Numbered from the stretch's first letter, positions 50,600 through 60,690 are shown. The stretch is 64,000 nt of DNA from Amycolatopsis sp. DSM 110486 (GCF_019468465.1 NZ_CP080519.1:3735001-3799000), one strand, 5' to 3'. Numbers and translations are program-made. The notes: generated by a model not told the origin, from the letters alone.

Positions 50600-52719
50600 G
50601 CACGCGCTACCGGTCTCGTGCCGGAGCCGAGTTCCGCCAAGTCGAGGAGTCCGACTGCGGTGCGGCCTGCCTCGGCATCCTGCTCGCCGGATTCGGCAAG
50701 TACCTGTCGTGGCCGGTCCTCTCGCAGGCCTGCGGCGGTGGCCGCGACGGCATCAGCGCCGCGACACTCGCCCGGCGCGGCCAGCAGTTCGGGCTGACGG
50801 TGAGCGCCAAGCGCGTGCGGCTGTCCGGGGCTGAGGCCGACGTCGCCACGCTGCGCGGGCTGGCCGCGCCCGGCGTGGTCTTCGTGGACAACCGGCATTT
50901 CGCGGTGCTGGAACGCGTCGGTCGCGGGGGCAAAGTGCGGCTGCACGACCCCGCGGCAGGGCGGCACACGCTGTCGATCGACGAGTTCCGCGAGCGGTTT
51001 TCGGGGCTGTACCTGGGTTTCCGGCCGGGTGCCGGGTTCGAGCCGAGTGGTGCGCCGCAGCGGGTGCTGCCGCGCGCGCTGCGTTGGCTGGGTGCCGGGC
51101 TGCCGGTGGTCCTCGGCGCGGTGGCGGCCGGGGTGGTCACGGCCGGGCTGACCGTGGTGGCCGCGTTGCTGGCCCGATCGCTGGTCACGGCGACCGCCGG
51201 GCCCGGGGCGACGTGGTGGCTGGCCGCGGTGGCCGCGGGTGTCGCGCTCGCGGGCTGGGCGCAGCAGCGGCTGGTTTCGGCCGCGTTGCTGCGCACCTCG
51301 CTGAAGCGCTCCACCGAACTGGTCGGGCACCTGCTTCGGTTGCCCGGCAGCTACTTCCACCGCCGTTTCACGGGCGGCGTCGCGGCGCGGGTGCAGATCG
51401 CCGACACGATCGCGCAGCAGCTGACCACGGTGGTGCTGCCGGTCGCGGTGAGCCTGGCGGCCGTCGTCGGGCTGCTCACGGTGCTGGCCGTGCTCGCTCC
51501 ACCGGCCGCCGCGCTGCTGGCCGGGAGCACGGTGCTGACCGCGTTGTTCGTGCGGTTCGGCCGGCGGTCCGGGACCGAGCGGCAGTCGGCGCTGATGGTC
51601 GAGCAGTCGGCGCGGGACGGGCTTTCGCTCAACGTGCTGTCGGCCATCGACACGGTGAAGGCCGAAGGCAGCGGGCGCCAGGCGTTCGGCCGCTGGTCTT
51701 CGGCGCAGCGCAAGGTGCTGGCCGCGCAACGGCGGGCGGCGCTGGGCGAGCACGGGATCGGGCTGGGCGTCACGGCGTTGCACGCGCTCGGGTACGCCGC
51801 CTGTCTCGCGCTGACCGCGCTGGTCGCGCCCGGCGAGGTGATCACCGTGGCCGTGCTGGCCGGCGTGTGGCAGCTGCACGCGGGTGGGCTCGTCACGGGG
51901 CTGCACCGGATCGGCGGCCTGCGCAGCAGCTTCGCGGCGTACGACGACGTGGCCGGCGCCGAGACCGATCCGTCCGATGTGGACGAACCCGTCGCCGTCG
52001 GGCCGGGTCGGCTCACCGTGCGCGGCCTGCGCTACGGCTACGACACCAACACCGAGCCGCTGTTCGTTTCGCTCGACCTCGACGTGCCGCCCGGCGGCCG
52101 GATGACGCTGGTCGGCCCGAGTGGCTGCGGCAAGTCGACGCTGGCGAAGCTGCTGGCCGGGCTCGTGCGGCCGTGGTCGGGCGTCGCACTGGTCGACGGG
52201 CGGTGCAGCGCGGACCTGCCGCCGTCGGTGCGGCCGTTCCTGGTCGGGTACGTGCCGCAGCGGCCGGCGTTCTTCGAGGGCACCGTGCGCGAGAACCTGG
52301 AGCTCGGCACCGCGCTGCCGGACGACGCCATCGCGGCCGCGCTCGACGACGCCCAGCTCACCGAGATGATCGAGCTGCGCGGCGGCATCGACGCTGCGCA
52401 GGTCAGCCAGCAGGCCCGCAACTTCTCCGGTGGCGAACGCCAGCGGCTCGCCCTGGCCCGTGCGCTCGCCCGCAACCCACGCGTCCTCGTGCTCGACGAG
52501 GCGACCAGCGCCGTCGAAACCGCGCTGGCCGCCCGCATCGACGCCGCCCTGCGCACCCGCGGCACCACCACGGTCGTCGTGGCCCACCGCCTCTCCGAAG
52601 TCCGCGGCGACGACACGGTCGTGTTGCTCGACCACGGCGCCGTGCGCGTCTACGGCACCCACGACGACCTGCTCGCCCACTCCCGCGGCTACCGCGACAT
52701 CGCGGAGGTGGCCGGATGA
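50596..52719 (+). CDS. Bacteriocin-type ABC transporter with N-terminal C39 peptidase
   Basis: A 707-residue exporter that removes leaders and exports cores. The C39 peptidase domain is intact: Cys21 in ESDCGAACLG, His101 in NRHFAVLE and Asp118 in RLHDPAAG. The transmembrane domain spans about residues 165-425. The ATPase domain has Walker A GPSGCGKST, signature FSGGERQRLALARAL and Walker B LVLDEATSAVE. C39 enzymes cut after Gly-Gly/Gly-Ala-type sites, matching the GAG/AAG/QAG ends of the five leaders. It overlaps both neighbouring genes by 4 bp. Confidence 0.93.
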   Translation: MSTRYRSRAGAEFRQVEESDCGAACLGILLAGFGKYLSWPVLSQACGGGRDGISAATLARRGQQFGLTVSAKRVRLSGAEADVATLRGLAAPGVVFVDNRHFAVLERVGRGGKVRLHDPAAGRHTLSIDEFRERFSGLYLGFRPGAGFEPSGAPQRVLPRALRWLGAGLPVVLGAVAAGVVTAGLTVVAALLARSLVTATAGPGATWWLAAVAAGVALAGWAQQRLVSAALLRTSLKRSTELVGHLLRLPGSYFHRRFTGGVAARVQIADTIAQQLTTVVLPVAVSLAAVVGLLTVLAVLAPPAAALLAGSTVLTALFVRFGRRSGTERQSALMVEQSARDGLSLNVLSAIDTVKAEGSGRQAFGRWSSAQRKVLAAQRRAALGEHGIGLGVTALHALGYAACLALTALVAPGEVITVAVLAGVWQLHAGGLVTGLHRIGGLRSSFAAYDDVAGAETDPSDVDEPVAVGPGRLTVRGLRYGYDTNTEPLFVSLDLDVPPGGRMTLVGPSGCGKSTLAKLLAGLVRPWSGVALVDGRCSADLPPSVRPFLVGYVPQRPAFFEGTVRENLELGTALPDDAIAAALDDAQLTEMIELRGGIDAAQVSQQARNFSGGERQRLALARALARNPRVLVLDEATSAVETALAARIDAALRTRGTTTVVVAHRLSEVRGDDTVVLLDHGAVRVYGTHDDLLAHSRGYRDIAEVAG

Positions 52720-54626
52720 CCACCACCTTGCCCACTGAGAAAACCCGCTCGTGGTTCGAGGAAACCGGCGCGACGGCGGCGTCGCTGCGCCAGGCCGTGG
52801 CGGGGAAGACCAAGCCGGAGACGGACGGGCCGCAACGGCTCGACGACAGTGCTCCCGCACCGGCCGCCGTCCGGCAGGCTGAGCCGGAGCCCGCCTTGCC
52901 TCGCAAGGCCACCGCCGTCCTGCCCCACGAAGGCAGCACCGGCCGCCACCTGCTGTCCTTCGCCGTTCGCGGCCAGCGGACCCGGCTCGTGGTGAGTGCC
53001 GTGGTCGGGTTGCTGGCGACCGTGTTCGGGTTCGTCGTGCCGCTGGCCGGGATGGTGCTGGCGATCGCGATCGCGGCGGACAACCGCGACGCCGTGCCGT
53101 ACCTGGCCGGCGCGTTGGTCGGGCTGCTCGCGTTGCAGCTGCTGACCACCGCGGTCGTGGAGCGCGGGCTGCTGACCTTGACCGACGGGGCGCAGGACCG
53201 CCTCGAGTCGGCGATCTGGCAGCGTCTGCTGAGCCTGCCCGCGACGTTCTTCCGCGACTACCCGCTGCGTCGCCTCATGGGCTTCTCCGGCGGGGTCGGC
53301 CAGCTGCGCGGGCTGCTCGGCAGCGGCGGCCTCACGGCGGCGCTGCACGCGGTGTTCGCGCTGGTGGCGATCGCGTTGCTGGCGTTGCTGGACCCGTGGC
53401 TGGCCGTCGCGGCGGTCGGGATCTTCGGGCTCGTGCTCGGGGCGATGCTGTGGCTTTCCGTGCGCCAGCAGCGGCACGACACCGAGGTGCTGTCCGCCGT
53501 GGACGACGTGCAGGCGGCCGTGTACCCGGCGATGCTCGGCATCGACGACGTGCGGGCGTTCGGCGCTCAGTCCTATGTGGTCGGTCGGTGGAGCAAGGCG
53601 TTCCGCTCGCAGAAGCGGTCCGACGACGCCGGCCTGCGGTACGCGGAAATCGCCAGTGCGCTGGCCGTGGCCTGCTATCCGGCGCTGCTCGCGGTGCTGT
53701 TGCCGATGGCGTCGGGCCTGGGGTTCACCGGGCAGTGGACCGTGGTGATGGTCGCGATGACGCTCAACCTCACCGCCACCCGGCTGCAGAGCGCGCTCGT
53801 CGGCCTGTTCGCCATCGGGCCGGTGCACGCCCGCCTCGCGCCGGTGCTGACCACGCGGCCCGAGACGCCGGCGCGCCCGACCCCGCTGCCGGCCGCGCGC
53901 GGTGCGGTGGAGCTGTGCGACGTGAGCTTCCGCTACCCCGGCCAGACCCGTGACCTGCTCACGGACATCTCCCTGCGCATCGAGCCGGGGGAGTTCATGG
54001 CGTTGATCGGAGCGTCGGGCGCGGGCAAGTCGACGCTGCTGCGCCTCATGCTCGGCCTCGACCGGACCGAGCGCGGCAGCGTGCTGGTCGACGGCGTGGA
54101 CGTGAACACGTGCGACGTCGACGAGTTGCGCACGCGGATCGGTTACGTCGCACAGGACGCGACGCTCATGCGCGGCACGCTCGCTGAGGTCATCTGCGGT
54201 GCGGCGGCCGAGGTGGATCTCGACCTCGCGCAGCGGGCGGCCGAGCAAGCGCAGCTCTGGGACGTCGTCGCGGCCCTGCCGATGGGCCTGCACACGCAGG
54301 TCACCGACGGGGAAAGCGGCCTGTCCGGCGGCCAGGTGCAACGCCTGCTGCTGGCCCGCGCCCTCGCCAAACGGCCCGCCGTGCTGCTGCTCGACGAGGC
54401 CACGAGCGCACTCGACGCCGCCGCGCAGGAGCGGGTGCGGCGCGCGGTCGACGACCTGCGGCTGACCCGGGTGGTGGTGGCCCACCGGCTCTCCACCATC
54501 CGCTCGGCCGACCGGATCGCCGTGCTGGAGCACGGCCGCATCGCCGACCTCGGCACCTTCGCCGAGCTGTCCGGCCACTCGACGGCTTTCGCCCGGCTGG
54601 TGGGCAGCGCCCGCCGGCTCGACTGA
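52716..54626 (+). CDS. Second ABC exporter, fused permease-ATPase, NHLM/bacteriocin type
   Basis: A 636-residue half-size ABC exporter without a peptidase domain. Residues 1-75 are hydrophilic and possibly disordered, the transmembrane domain follows (about 85-380), and the ATPase has GASGAGKSTLL, LSGGQVQRLLLARAL and LLLDEATSALD with the His switch in VVVAHRLSTIRS. Paired with the C39 exporter it resembles the two-component NHLM/NHLP bacteriocin exporters, in which a peptidase-bearing and a peptidase-less half form one complex. The ATG overlaps the upstream stop. Confidence 0.9.
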   Translation: MTTTLPTEKTRSWFEETGATAASLRQAVAGKTKPETDGPQRLDDSAPAPAAVRQAEPEPALPRKATAVLPHEGSTGRHLLSFAVRGQRTRLVVSAVVGLLATVFGFVVPLAGMVLAIAIAADNRDAVPYLAGALVGLLALQLLTTAVVERGLLTLTDGAQDRLESAIWQRLLSLPATFFRDYPLRRLMGFSGGVGQLRGLLGSGGLTAALHAVFALVAIALLALLDPWLAVAAVGIFGLVLGAMLWLSVRQQRHDTEVLSAVDDVQAAVYPAMLGIDDVRAFGAQSYVVGRWSKAFRSQKRSDDAGLRYAEIASALAVACYPALLAVLLPMASGLGFTGQWTVVMVAMTLNLTATRLQSALVGLFAIGPVHARLAPVLTTRPETPARPTPLPAARGAVELCDVSFRYPGQTRDLLTDISLRIEPGEFMALIGASGAGKSTLLRLMLGLDRTERGSVLVDGVDVNTCDVDELRTRIGYVAQDATLMRGTLAEVICGAAAEVDLDLAQRAAEQAQLWDVVAALPMGLHTQVTDGESGLSGGQVQRLLLARALAKRPAVLLLDEATSALDAAAQERVRRAVDDLRLTRVVVAHRLSTIRSADRIAVLEHGRIADLGTFAELSGHSTAFARLVGSARRLD

Positions 54627-54636
54627 GGGGACAACC

Positions 54637-56970
54637 ATGACGAAGAGCATCAATCGGATCACGAGGTTCAACCGGTCGCTGCGCGTGCTGACCGTGCCCG
54701 GCGACGCGGTGTACCTCACGAGCGAGCGCACGACGCAGACCCGGCTGGCCGGTGCGCTCGTCGAGCAGCTGGCCCCGCTGCTGGTCGACGGGCAGCACAG
54801 CCGCGAAAGCATCAAGCAGGCGCTGGCGGAAGCCGACCCGGCGCGCATCGACGTGGCGCTGGACCGCTTGCGCCGCAGCGGATACGTCGTGGAGGTGGAC
54901 CCCGAGGTCGACCCGCGCGTCGGCGGCTACTGGGAAGCGTCCGGTGTGGACGGTGACGACGCCGTGCGCCGACTGTCCGGTGCGGACGTGCGGGTGCTGA
55001 CCGCCGGCGACGTCGACGCGGCCGGGTTCACCGAGGCCCTCACGGCGCTCGGCACCGGCGTCACGACGGATCCCGAGGCGCCGGCCGGGTTCACCGTCGT
55101 CCTCACCGACGACTACCTGCGCCCCGAGCTCGCCGAGTGGGGCACGAAGTTCCACGCGGCCGGCACGCCGTGGCTGCCGGTGAAGCCGGTCGGCAGCATG
55201 ATCTGGGTCGGCCCGGTCTTCGAACCCGGCGTGACCGGCTGCTACGAATGCCTGCGCGTGCGGCTGTCCAACAAGAACGTGCTGGCCAGCTACCTGCGCC
55301 AGCGCGGCGTGCTCGACAGCCCGGCGCTGGTCAACTCCGTGACCGGCACCGGCGTCACGCGGGACCTGGCGCACCGCCTCGCCGCGCTGCACGTGGGCAA
55401 GTGGCTCACCGGCGCGTTCGCCGCGGGCCGGGCCGCGATGCCGGCGCCGCCGGGCGGAGTGGCCGCGCAGTACGGCACGCCGTGGCAGTCCGAGGTCATC
55501 ACGCTCGACACGGTCAGCCTCACGCAGGAGCACCACCCGTTCCAGCGCCGGCCGCAGTGCCCGCTGTGCGGGGAGCCAGACCTGCAGGCCGACCGCATGG
55601 CGGCGCCGGTGCGGCTCGAGCCGCGCCCGCGCATGGCGAGCAGCGACGGTGGTTACCGCTCTAGCCCGCCGGAACAGTTCGTGGCGCGCTACGAGCACCT
55701 GATCAGCCCCGTCACAGGCCCCATCAGCAACCTCGTGAAGGTGCCGCTGGAGGTCGAGGGCCTGCACACCTACACCGCGGGCCAGAACTTCGCGATCCCC
55801 ATGGCCAACGCCAACGACCTGCGTGCCGGCCTGCGCAGCTGCAGCGCGGGCAAGGGGATGAGCGACGCGCAGGCCAAGGCGTCGGCCGTCGGCGAGGCGA
55901 TCGAGCGCTACTCGGGGCTGTTCCACGGCGACGAGGCCCGCCGCACCGCGCGGCTGGCCGACCTCGACCCGGCCGAGGTCGTCCACCCCAACGCGCTGCA
56001 CCTCTACAGCGACGACCAGTTCCGCGACCGCAAGGAGTGGAACTCGCGCCCGTCGCACTTCCACTGGGTCGCCGACGACCTCGACCCGCAGGCCGAGATC
56101 GAGTGGTCACCGGTGTGGTCGCTGACCGAGCAGCGCACCAAGCTGTTCCCGACCTCAGGCTTGTATTTCGCTTACCACAACCCGAAAACCCCGTTCCAGG
56201 CCGGCGCGAACTCCAACGGCTGCGCGGCGGGCACGAGCCTCGAGGACGCGATCCTGCAGGGCTTCATGGAGCTGGTGGAGCGCGACACCGTGGCGATGTG
56301 GTGGTACCACCGCCTGCGCCGCCCGGCGATCGACCTGTCGACGTTCGACGTGCCGTACTTCGCGCAGTGGCAGCAGCGCTACGACGAGCTGGAGCGCGAC
56401 ACCTGGGTGCTGGATCTGACCAACGACCTGGGCATTCCTTCCGTGGCCGCGGTTTCCGTGCGCCGCGACAAGCCCGCGCAGGACATCCTGTTCGCCCTCG
56501 GCGCGCACTTCGACGTGGAGGTCGCGATCGGGCGGGCGCTGTCGGAGATGAACCAGTTCCTGCCCGCCGTGATCGGGATGAAGGCCGACGGTTCGGGTTC
56601 CTACGCCTACAACGACCCGGACCAGCTGCACTGGTGGCGCAACGCGACCGTGGAGAACCAGCCGTACGTGCTCCCGGCCGAAGGCGCCTTGCGCACCCGG
56701 GCCGACTTCGAGCGCTACGAAAGCGCCGACGTGCGCGAAGACGTGCTGCGCGCCGAGCGGGCCGTGGCCGAGCGCGGGATGGAAATGCTGGTGCTGGACC
56801 AGACGCGGGTGGACATCGGCCTGCCCGTGGTGCGCGTGCTGGTGCCGGGAATGCGGCATTTCTGGCCCCGCTTCGCGCCCGGCCGGCTCTTCGACGTGCC
56901 GCGCGAACTGGGCTGGATCGATGAAACGCCGTCCGAAGACGACCTCAACCCGATTGCGATGTTCCTATGA
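54637..56970 (+). CDS. Fused leader-binding (ThiF-like) and YcaO cyclodehydratase
   Basis: A 777-residue protein that converts Cys, and perhaps Ser/Thr, into azolines using ATP. The N-terminal part (about 1-90) looks like a RiPP recognition element winged helix. A ThiF/E1-like domain follows with a zinc Cys tetrad: Cys202 and Cys205 (GCYEC), Cys308 and Cys311 (CPLC). From about residue 355 is the YcaO domain, with SCSAGKGMS, AIERYSG, NSNGCAAGTSLEDAI and ELVERDTV. The C-terminus reads DLNPIAMFL, not the Pro-rich PxPxP ending seen in many cyclodehydratases. The domain order matches GodD-like fusions. Confidence 0.93.
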   Translation: MTKSINRITRFNRSLRVLTVPGDAVYLTSERTTQTRLAGALVEQLAPLLVDGQHSRESIKQALAEADPARIDVALDRLRRSGYVVEVDPEVDPRVGGYWEASGVDGDDAVRRLSGADVRVLTAGDVDAAGFTEALTALGTGVTTDPEAPAGFTVVLTDDYLRPELAEWGTKFHAAGTPWLPVKPVGSMIWVGPVFEPGVTGCYECLRVRLSNKNVLASYLRQRGVLDSPALVNSVTGTGVTRDLAHRLAALHVGKWLTGAFAAGRAAMPAPPGGVAAQYGTPWQSEVITLDTVSLTQEHHPFQRRPQCPLCGEPDLQADRMAAPVRLEPRPRMASSDGGYRSSPPEQFVARYEHLISPVTGPISNLVKVPLEVEGLHTYTAGQNFAIPMANANDLRAGLRSCSAGKGMSDAQAKASAVGEAIERYSGLFHGDEARRTARLADLDPAEVVHPNALHLYSDDQFRDRKEWNSRPSHFHWVADDLDPQAEIEWSPVWSLTEQRTKLFPTSGLYFAYHNPKTPFQAGANSNGCAAGTSLEDAILQGFMELVERDTVAMWWYHRLRRPAIDLSTFDVPYFAQWQQRYDELERDTWVLDLTNDLGIPSVAAVSVRRDKPAQDILFALGAHFDVEVAIGRALSEMNQFLPAVIGMKADGSGSYAYNDPDQLHWWRNATVENQPYVLPAEGALRTRADFERYESADVREDVLRAERAVAERGMEMLVLDQTRVDIGLPVVRVLVPGMRHFWPRFAPGRLFDVPRELGWIDETPSEDDLNPIAMFL

Positions 56971-58451
56971 CCACGCTCGAACGCACCGCCGAACACACCG
57001 TCACCTTCCGCCGCGACGTGTCCGTGCTGACCAAGGACGACCAGGTCCTGCTCGGCCTGGCCGACCGTGCGGGTTACCGCCTGCGCGGCGTCAGCGCCCC
57101 GATGCTGGCGGCCCTGGAGCAGGTCCGCGCCGGGCTGCACACCGAGGACGAGCTGGCCGCCGAGCACCCGCAGTCGCCGGTCGCGACCGTGCTGACGAAG
57201 GTGGAACCCTTCCTGGCCACGGGTTTCCGCCTGCGCGGCGAGCGCGTGGCCGTGCTGGAGCGCACCGGCGTGACCGGGCTGCGGCCCGAGCTGCCGGAGC
57301 TGGCCGGCGCGTGGCTGCGGCTGGGTAAGTTCAGCCTTCTGCGCCGTCGCGGCGGGGAGCTGGTGGTGGAGTCGCCGCTGAGCAAGTACCGCGCGGTGCT
57401 GCTCGACGCGGCGCTGGCCGGAGCCGTGGCCGCGCTCGCCGTGGCGCAGCCTTCGTCGGAAGTGGACACCGAGTGGTGGCCCGTGGTGGCCGCGCTGGCG
57501 GGCGCGGGCTTCCTCGACGTCGGAGCCGACGGCGAGTTCCCCGTGGACTCCGACGACGTGCTGCGCCAGTGGGATGTGCACGACCTGTACTTCCACAGCC
57601 GCAGCCGCATCGGTCGCACCGACGAGGCGTTCGGCGGCCGGTTCCCCTACGTCGGCGAGATCGAGCCCCTGCCCGCGGTGGCGCCCGCGCCGGACGGACC
57701 GCGCACGGAGCTGTTCCGCCCGTCCTTCGACGCCGTGCGTGCCGCTGACCAGGGGCTGCAGGAAACGATCGAGGCCCGCCAGTCCATCCGCGCCTACGGC
57801 GAGGAGCCCATCACCGCCGAGCAGCTGGGCGAGTTCCTCTACCGCACGGCGCGCGTGCGCGGCACCTACGGCCCGCGGCCCGAGGCGCGGATGCCGTACG
57901 AGGGTTCGAGCCGCCCGTATCCCTGCGGTGGCGCGGGGTACGAGCTCGAGCTGTACGTCACCGTCCGCCGGTGCAAGGGGCTGGAGCCCGGCATCTACCA
58001 CTACGACGCCGGCGATCACGTGCTGCGGCTGATCAACACCGAGGCCGAAGCGCGCGACGAGCTGCTTCGCGTGGCGACGCTGTCGACCGGCGGCCAGGCT
58101 GTGCCCGACGTGCTGGTCACCATGACGTCGCGCTTTCAGCGACTCGCGTGGAAGTACCAGTCGATCGCGTACGCGGTGACGCTCAAGCACGCCGGCGCGC
58201 TGTACCAGACCATGTACCTGGTGGCGACCGCGATGGGCCTGGCCGGCTGCGGGCTGGGGAGCGGCGACGCCGACGCGGCGGCGCGCGCGTTCGGCCTGGA
58301 CTACCTGAAGGAGTCCTCGGTCGGCGAGTTCATCCTGGGCAGTGCCCCGCCCCAGCTGCCCGCCCCGGTGAGCGGCGACGGCGCGCTCGACTGGCGGGCC
58401 GGCAACGACCCGGGCTGGCAGGCCGAGGCACTCGCCGCGCGGAGGCGGTGA
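56967..58451 (+). CDS. SagB-type azoline dehydrogenase
   Basis: A 494-residue protein. The first ~260 residues form an N-terminal domain seen in many SagB proteins, possibly a second leader-binding unit. The nitroreductase-like FMN domain follows: ARQSIRAYGEEPITAEQLG, YPCGGAGYELELYV, and WKYQSIAYAVTLKHAGALYQ, which includes the Lys/Tyr pair implicated in catalysis in this family. It oxidises thiazolines and oxazolines to azoles with FMN. The ATG overlaps the YcaO gene stop by 4 bp. Confidence 0.92.
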   Translation: MTTLERTAEHTVTFRRDVSVLTKDDQVLLGLADRAGYRLRGVSAPMLAALEQVRAGLHTEDELAAEHPQSPVATVLTKVEPFLATGFRLRGERVAVLERTGVTGLRPELPELAGAWLRLGKFSLLRRRGGELVVESPLSKYRAVLLDAALAGAVAALAVAQPSSEVDTEWWPVVAALAGAGFLDVGADGEFPVDSDDVLRQWDVHDLYFHSRSRIGRTDEAFGGRFPYVGEIEPLPAVAPAPDGPRTELFRPSFDAVRAADQGLQETIEARQSIRAYGEEPITAEQLGEFLYRTARVRGTYGPRPEARMPYEGSSRPYPCGGAGYELELYVTVRRCKGLEPGIYHYDAGDHVLRLINTEAEARDELLRVATLSTGGQAVPDVLVTMTSRFQRLAWKYQSIAYAVTLKHAGALYQTMYLVATAMGLAGCGLGSGDADAAARAFGLDYLKESSVGEFILGSAPPQLPAPVSGDGALDWRAGNDPGWQAEALAARRR

Positions 58452-58455
58452 CGTC

Positions 58456-60690
58456 GTGTCCGAGCTGCTCGTCTCCCGGATCTGCGGCCTGCCCGCCGGC
58501 GTGCTCGACGGTCTGCGTGCCCCGGAGACCGTCGCCCTGCTGGAGGAGGCCGAGTCCGCCGCCGCGCGCAAAACCGCGCTGGCGGAACCGGTTTGCGATG
58601 CGTTGCACGCCGTGATCGGCCGCGACGAGCTGTCGCGCGAGCAGCGGCGCGGTCTGATCCGGCTTCGTCGGAGCGTGTTCAACGAGCGCTCCGACGAAGC
58701 CGGCGTCAGGCTCGCGCGGGAAGTACTGGCCGCCGAGGAGGCGGACCGGCTCGGCGAGTGGCACCAACTGCTGGTGCGCGAGCGTGAGCTACTGGAGAAG
58801 GCGACGCGGGCGCTCGGCGCGGAGCTGGCTTCGGCGCAGCACGCCGTGGCTTCGGCCCTGCGCAGCCGGCCCGTGCTGGCCGGGCTGGCGCTGGCGAGCC
58901 CCGAGTTCGTCACGGCGTTCACCGAACGCGCTGAGCTGGGCAAACCCGGTGGCCGGCTGAGCCGCAGCGCGGTGTCGTACCTGGTGCGGACCACGTTGAA
59001 GCCGAGCCCGTTCGGTGCGTTGACGACCGTCGGCGTCGGGGACTTCGGCGGCGCAGTCGACCCTGGCGCGGGGTGCCGGCTGGTGAGTTCCTCGCGTGTC
59101 GCCGCGCGGCTCGCGTATGCGGCGCTGGAGGACGACCCGATCGTGGTGCCCAATGTGGACACTCGTCTGGTCGGCGCGGAGTGGCTGGCCGCGCTGCCCG
59201 TGCACCTGATGCGCCACGGCGTGTACTTCCGCGAGGATGAGGTCACCGCGCTGGCCGGGCCGGTGCCGCTCGACGCGCGGCCGCGGCGGTTGCGTGAGCT
59301 GGCCGCGGAGCTGGGCTGCGCCGTCGACGACGTGCGCCGGCTCGTGGACCAGGGGTTACTGCTGGTGAGCCCGCCGTGGCGGCTCGACGAACCCCGGCAC
59401 TTCACCGCCTGGGGACGTCCTTCGCTGGCCGAAGCCGAGAAGGTCGTGGCCGGCAGCGCGGACGGCCGGCGCCGGGCAGACGCCGTGCTCGCGTTGCGCG
59501 GCCGGCTGCGAACCGTGCTGGCGGAACGCGATCCGGCGCGTGCCGGCTGGCTCGACGGGCTGGGTCTGGTGCACGAAACCGTCGCGCACGGCCCGGAGCC
59601 GGAGACCGCGCCGCCCGCGTGGGTGGCGGGGGAGCTCGACCGGCTCGACGGCCTGCTGGGCGCCACCGCGCGGCCGCGCGCGGGGTACTACGACCTGGTC
59701 CGGTTTTTCCTGCACCACTTCGAGCTTGGCGGCGTTGCCGACCTGGCCGAGTTCGCGTTCCGCGCGGTGCGGGACCTGGACCCGATGCTGTGGCTTTCGC
59801 GCTGCGCCGTGCCCGAACCCGACGTACGCGACATCGTCGGCCCGAGCATCGGCCGTCCGGCGCACTCGGTGTTCTGGCAGGTCGCGGGTGATTCGCTGGT
59901 GGTCAACCAGGTGCACCCGGGTTACCTCGGCGCCGTCTCGCGCTGGGCCGGCGTGCCCGGCCTGGCAGCCCGTGTCGAAGCGGCGGTGGCTTCGTTGCAC
60001 GAGAAGCGTTTCCCGGGTTGCGCGGTGTACCAGGTGACCGCGCACGCCGACTGGACGGACACGCAGCGGCCGGCCGTGCGTTCGGCGCCGTGGCTGTCGT
60101 GGGGTGCCGAACGTCCGTCGGCCGGGCCAGGTGGCGTGTCGATCGACGGGTTCCGCGTGCGCCACGACCTGGCCACGGGCACGTTGGAGGTGCTCGACCC
60201 GGCCGGGCGGCCGGCCGCGTTGAGCTACCTCGGCGCCGTGCCCGCGCACCTGCTGCGCGGGGTACCGCGGGTGCTGCAGCTGCTGTCGGATCCGTGGCTG
60301 TCGCTGGGCCCGTGGGCTCCGGTGCCGGGCGCGGGTTTCCGCGAGCGCGTGACCGACGGGCGGCTGGTGCTGCGCCGTGCTCGCTGGGCGCTGCCGGCGT
60401 CGGCGCTGCCCGCCGTCGCCGGCGGACCCGATGTGGACTTCCTCCGCGCCGGCCGGATGTTCCTGGCCGAGCACGGTTTGCCCGAGCAGGTGTTCGTCCG
60501 TGGTCTGGCCGCGGGCGGGGTGCCGCAGGGGAAACCGCAGTGGCTCAGCTTCGCCCACCCCCTTGCGGCGTGGACGGCGTTGAAAGGCCTGGCCGGCGCG
60601 GGGGAGCTCGAACTCACGGAGGCGCTGCCCGCGGCCGGGGCGAGCGTCGGGCGCGTGACCGAGTTCCTGACGGTGGTGACCCATGCTTGA
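58456..60690 (+). CDS. LanB-type dehydratase, glutamylation domain protein
   Basis: A 744-residue protein of the lantibiotic dehydratase N-terminal family, which transfers glutamate from glutamyl-tRNA to Ser/Thr side chains. Visible features are the conserved FGALTTVGVGDF region (residues about 190-205, preceded by VRTTLKPSP), the YYDLVRFFLHHFELGGV stretch and the late FVRGLAAGGVPQGKPQWL. The C-terminal elimination domain is absent and encoded by the next gene, as in thiopeptide and goadsporin clusters. The GTG at 58456 lies 4 bp after the SagB stop; the end overlaps the next gene by 8 bp. Confidence 0.92.
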   Translation: MSELLVSRICGLPAGVLDGLRAPETVALLEEAESAAARKTALAEPVCDALHAVIGRDELSREQRRGLIRLRRSVFNERSDEAGVRLAREVLAAEEADRLGEWHQLLVRERELLEKATRALGAELASAQHAVASALRSRPVLAGLALASPEFVTAFTERAELGKPGGRLSRSAVSYLVRTTLKPSPFGALTTVGVGDFGGAVDPGAGCRLVSSSRVAARLAYAALEDDPIVVPNVDTRLVGAEWLAALPVHLMRHGVYFREDEVTALAGPVPLDARPRRLRELAAELGCAVDDVRRLVDQGLLLVSPPWRLDEPRHFTAWGRPSLAEAEKVVAGSADGRRRADAVLALRGRLRTVLAERDPARAGWLDGLGLVHETVAHGPEPETAPPAWVAGELDRLDGLLGATARPRAGYYDLVRFFLHHFELGGVADLAEFAFRAVRDLDPMLWLSRCAVPEPDVRDIVGPSIGRPAHSVFWQVAGDSLVVNQVHPGYLGAVSRWAGVPGLAARVEAAVASLHEKRFPGCAVYQVTAHADWTDTQRPAVRSAPWLSWGAERPSAGPGGVSIDGFRVRHDLATGTLEVLDPAGRPAALSYLGAVPAHLLRGVPRVLQLLSDPWLSLGPWAPVPGAGFRERVTDGRLVLRRARWALPASALPAVAGGPDVDFLRAGRMFLAEHGLPEQVFVRGLAAGGVPQGKPQWLSFAHPLAAWTALKGLAGAGELELTEALPAAGASVGRVTEFLTVVTHA

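Noticed and set aside
51084-54626. A single 1180-residue exporter protein
   Set aside because: The first ~544 codons are an out-of-frame shadow of the C39 exporter gene. The real exporter starts at the ATG at 52716.
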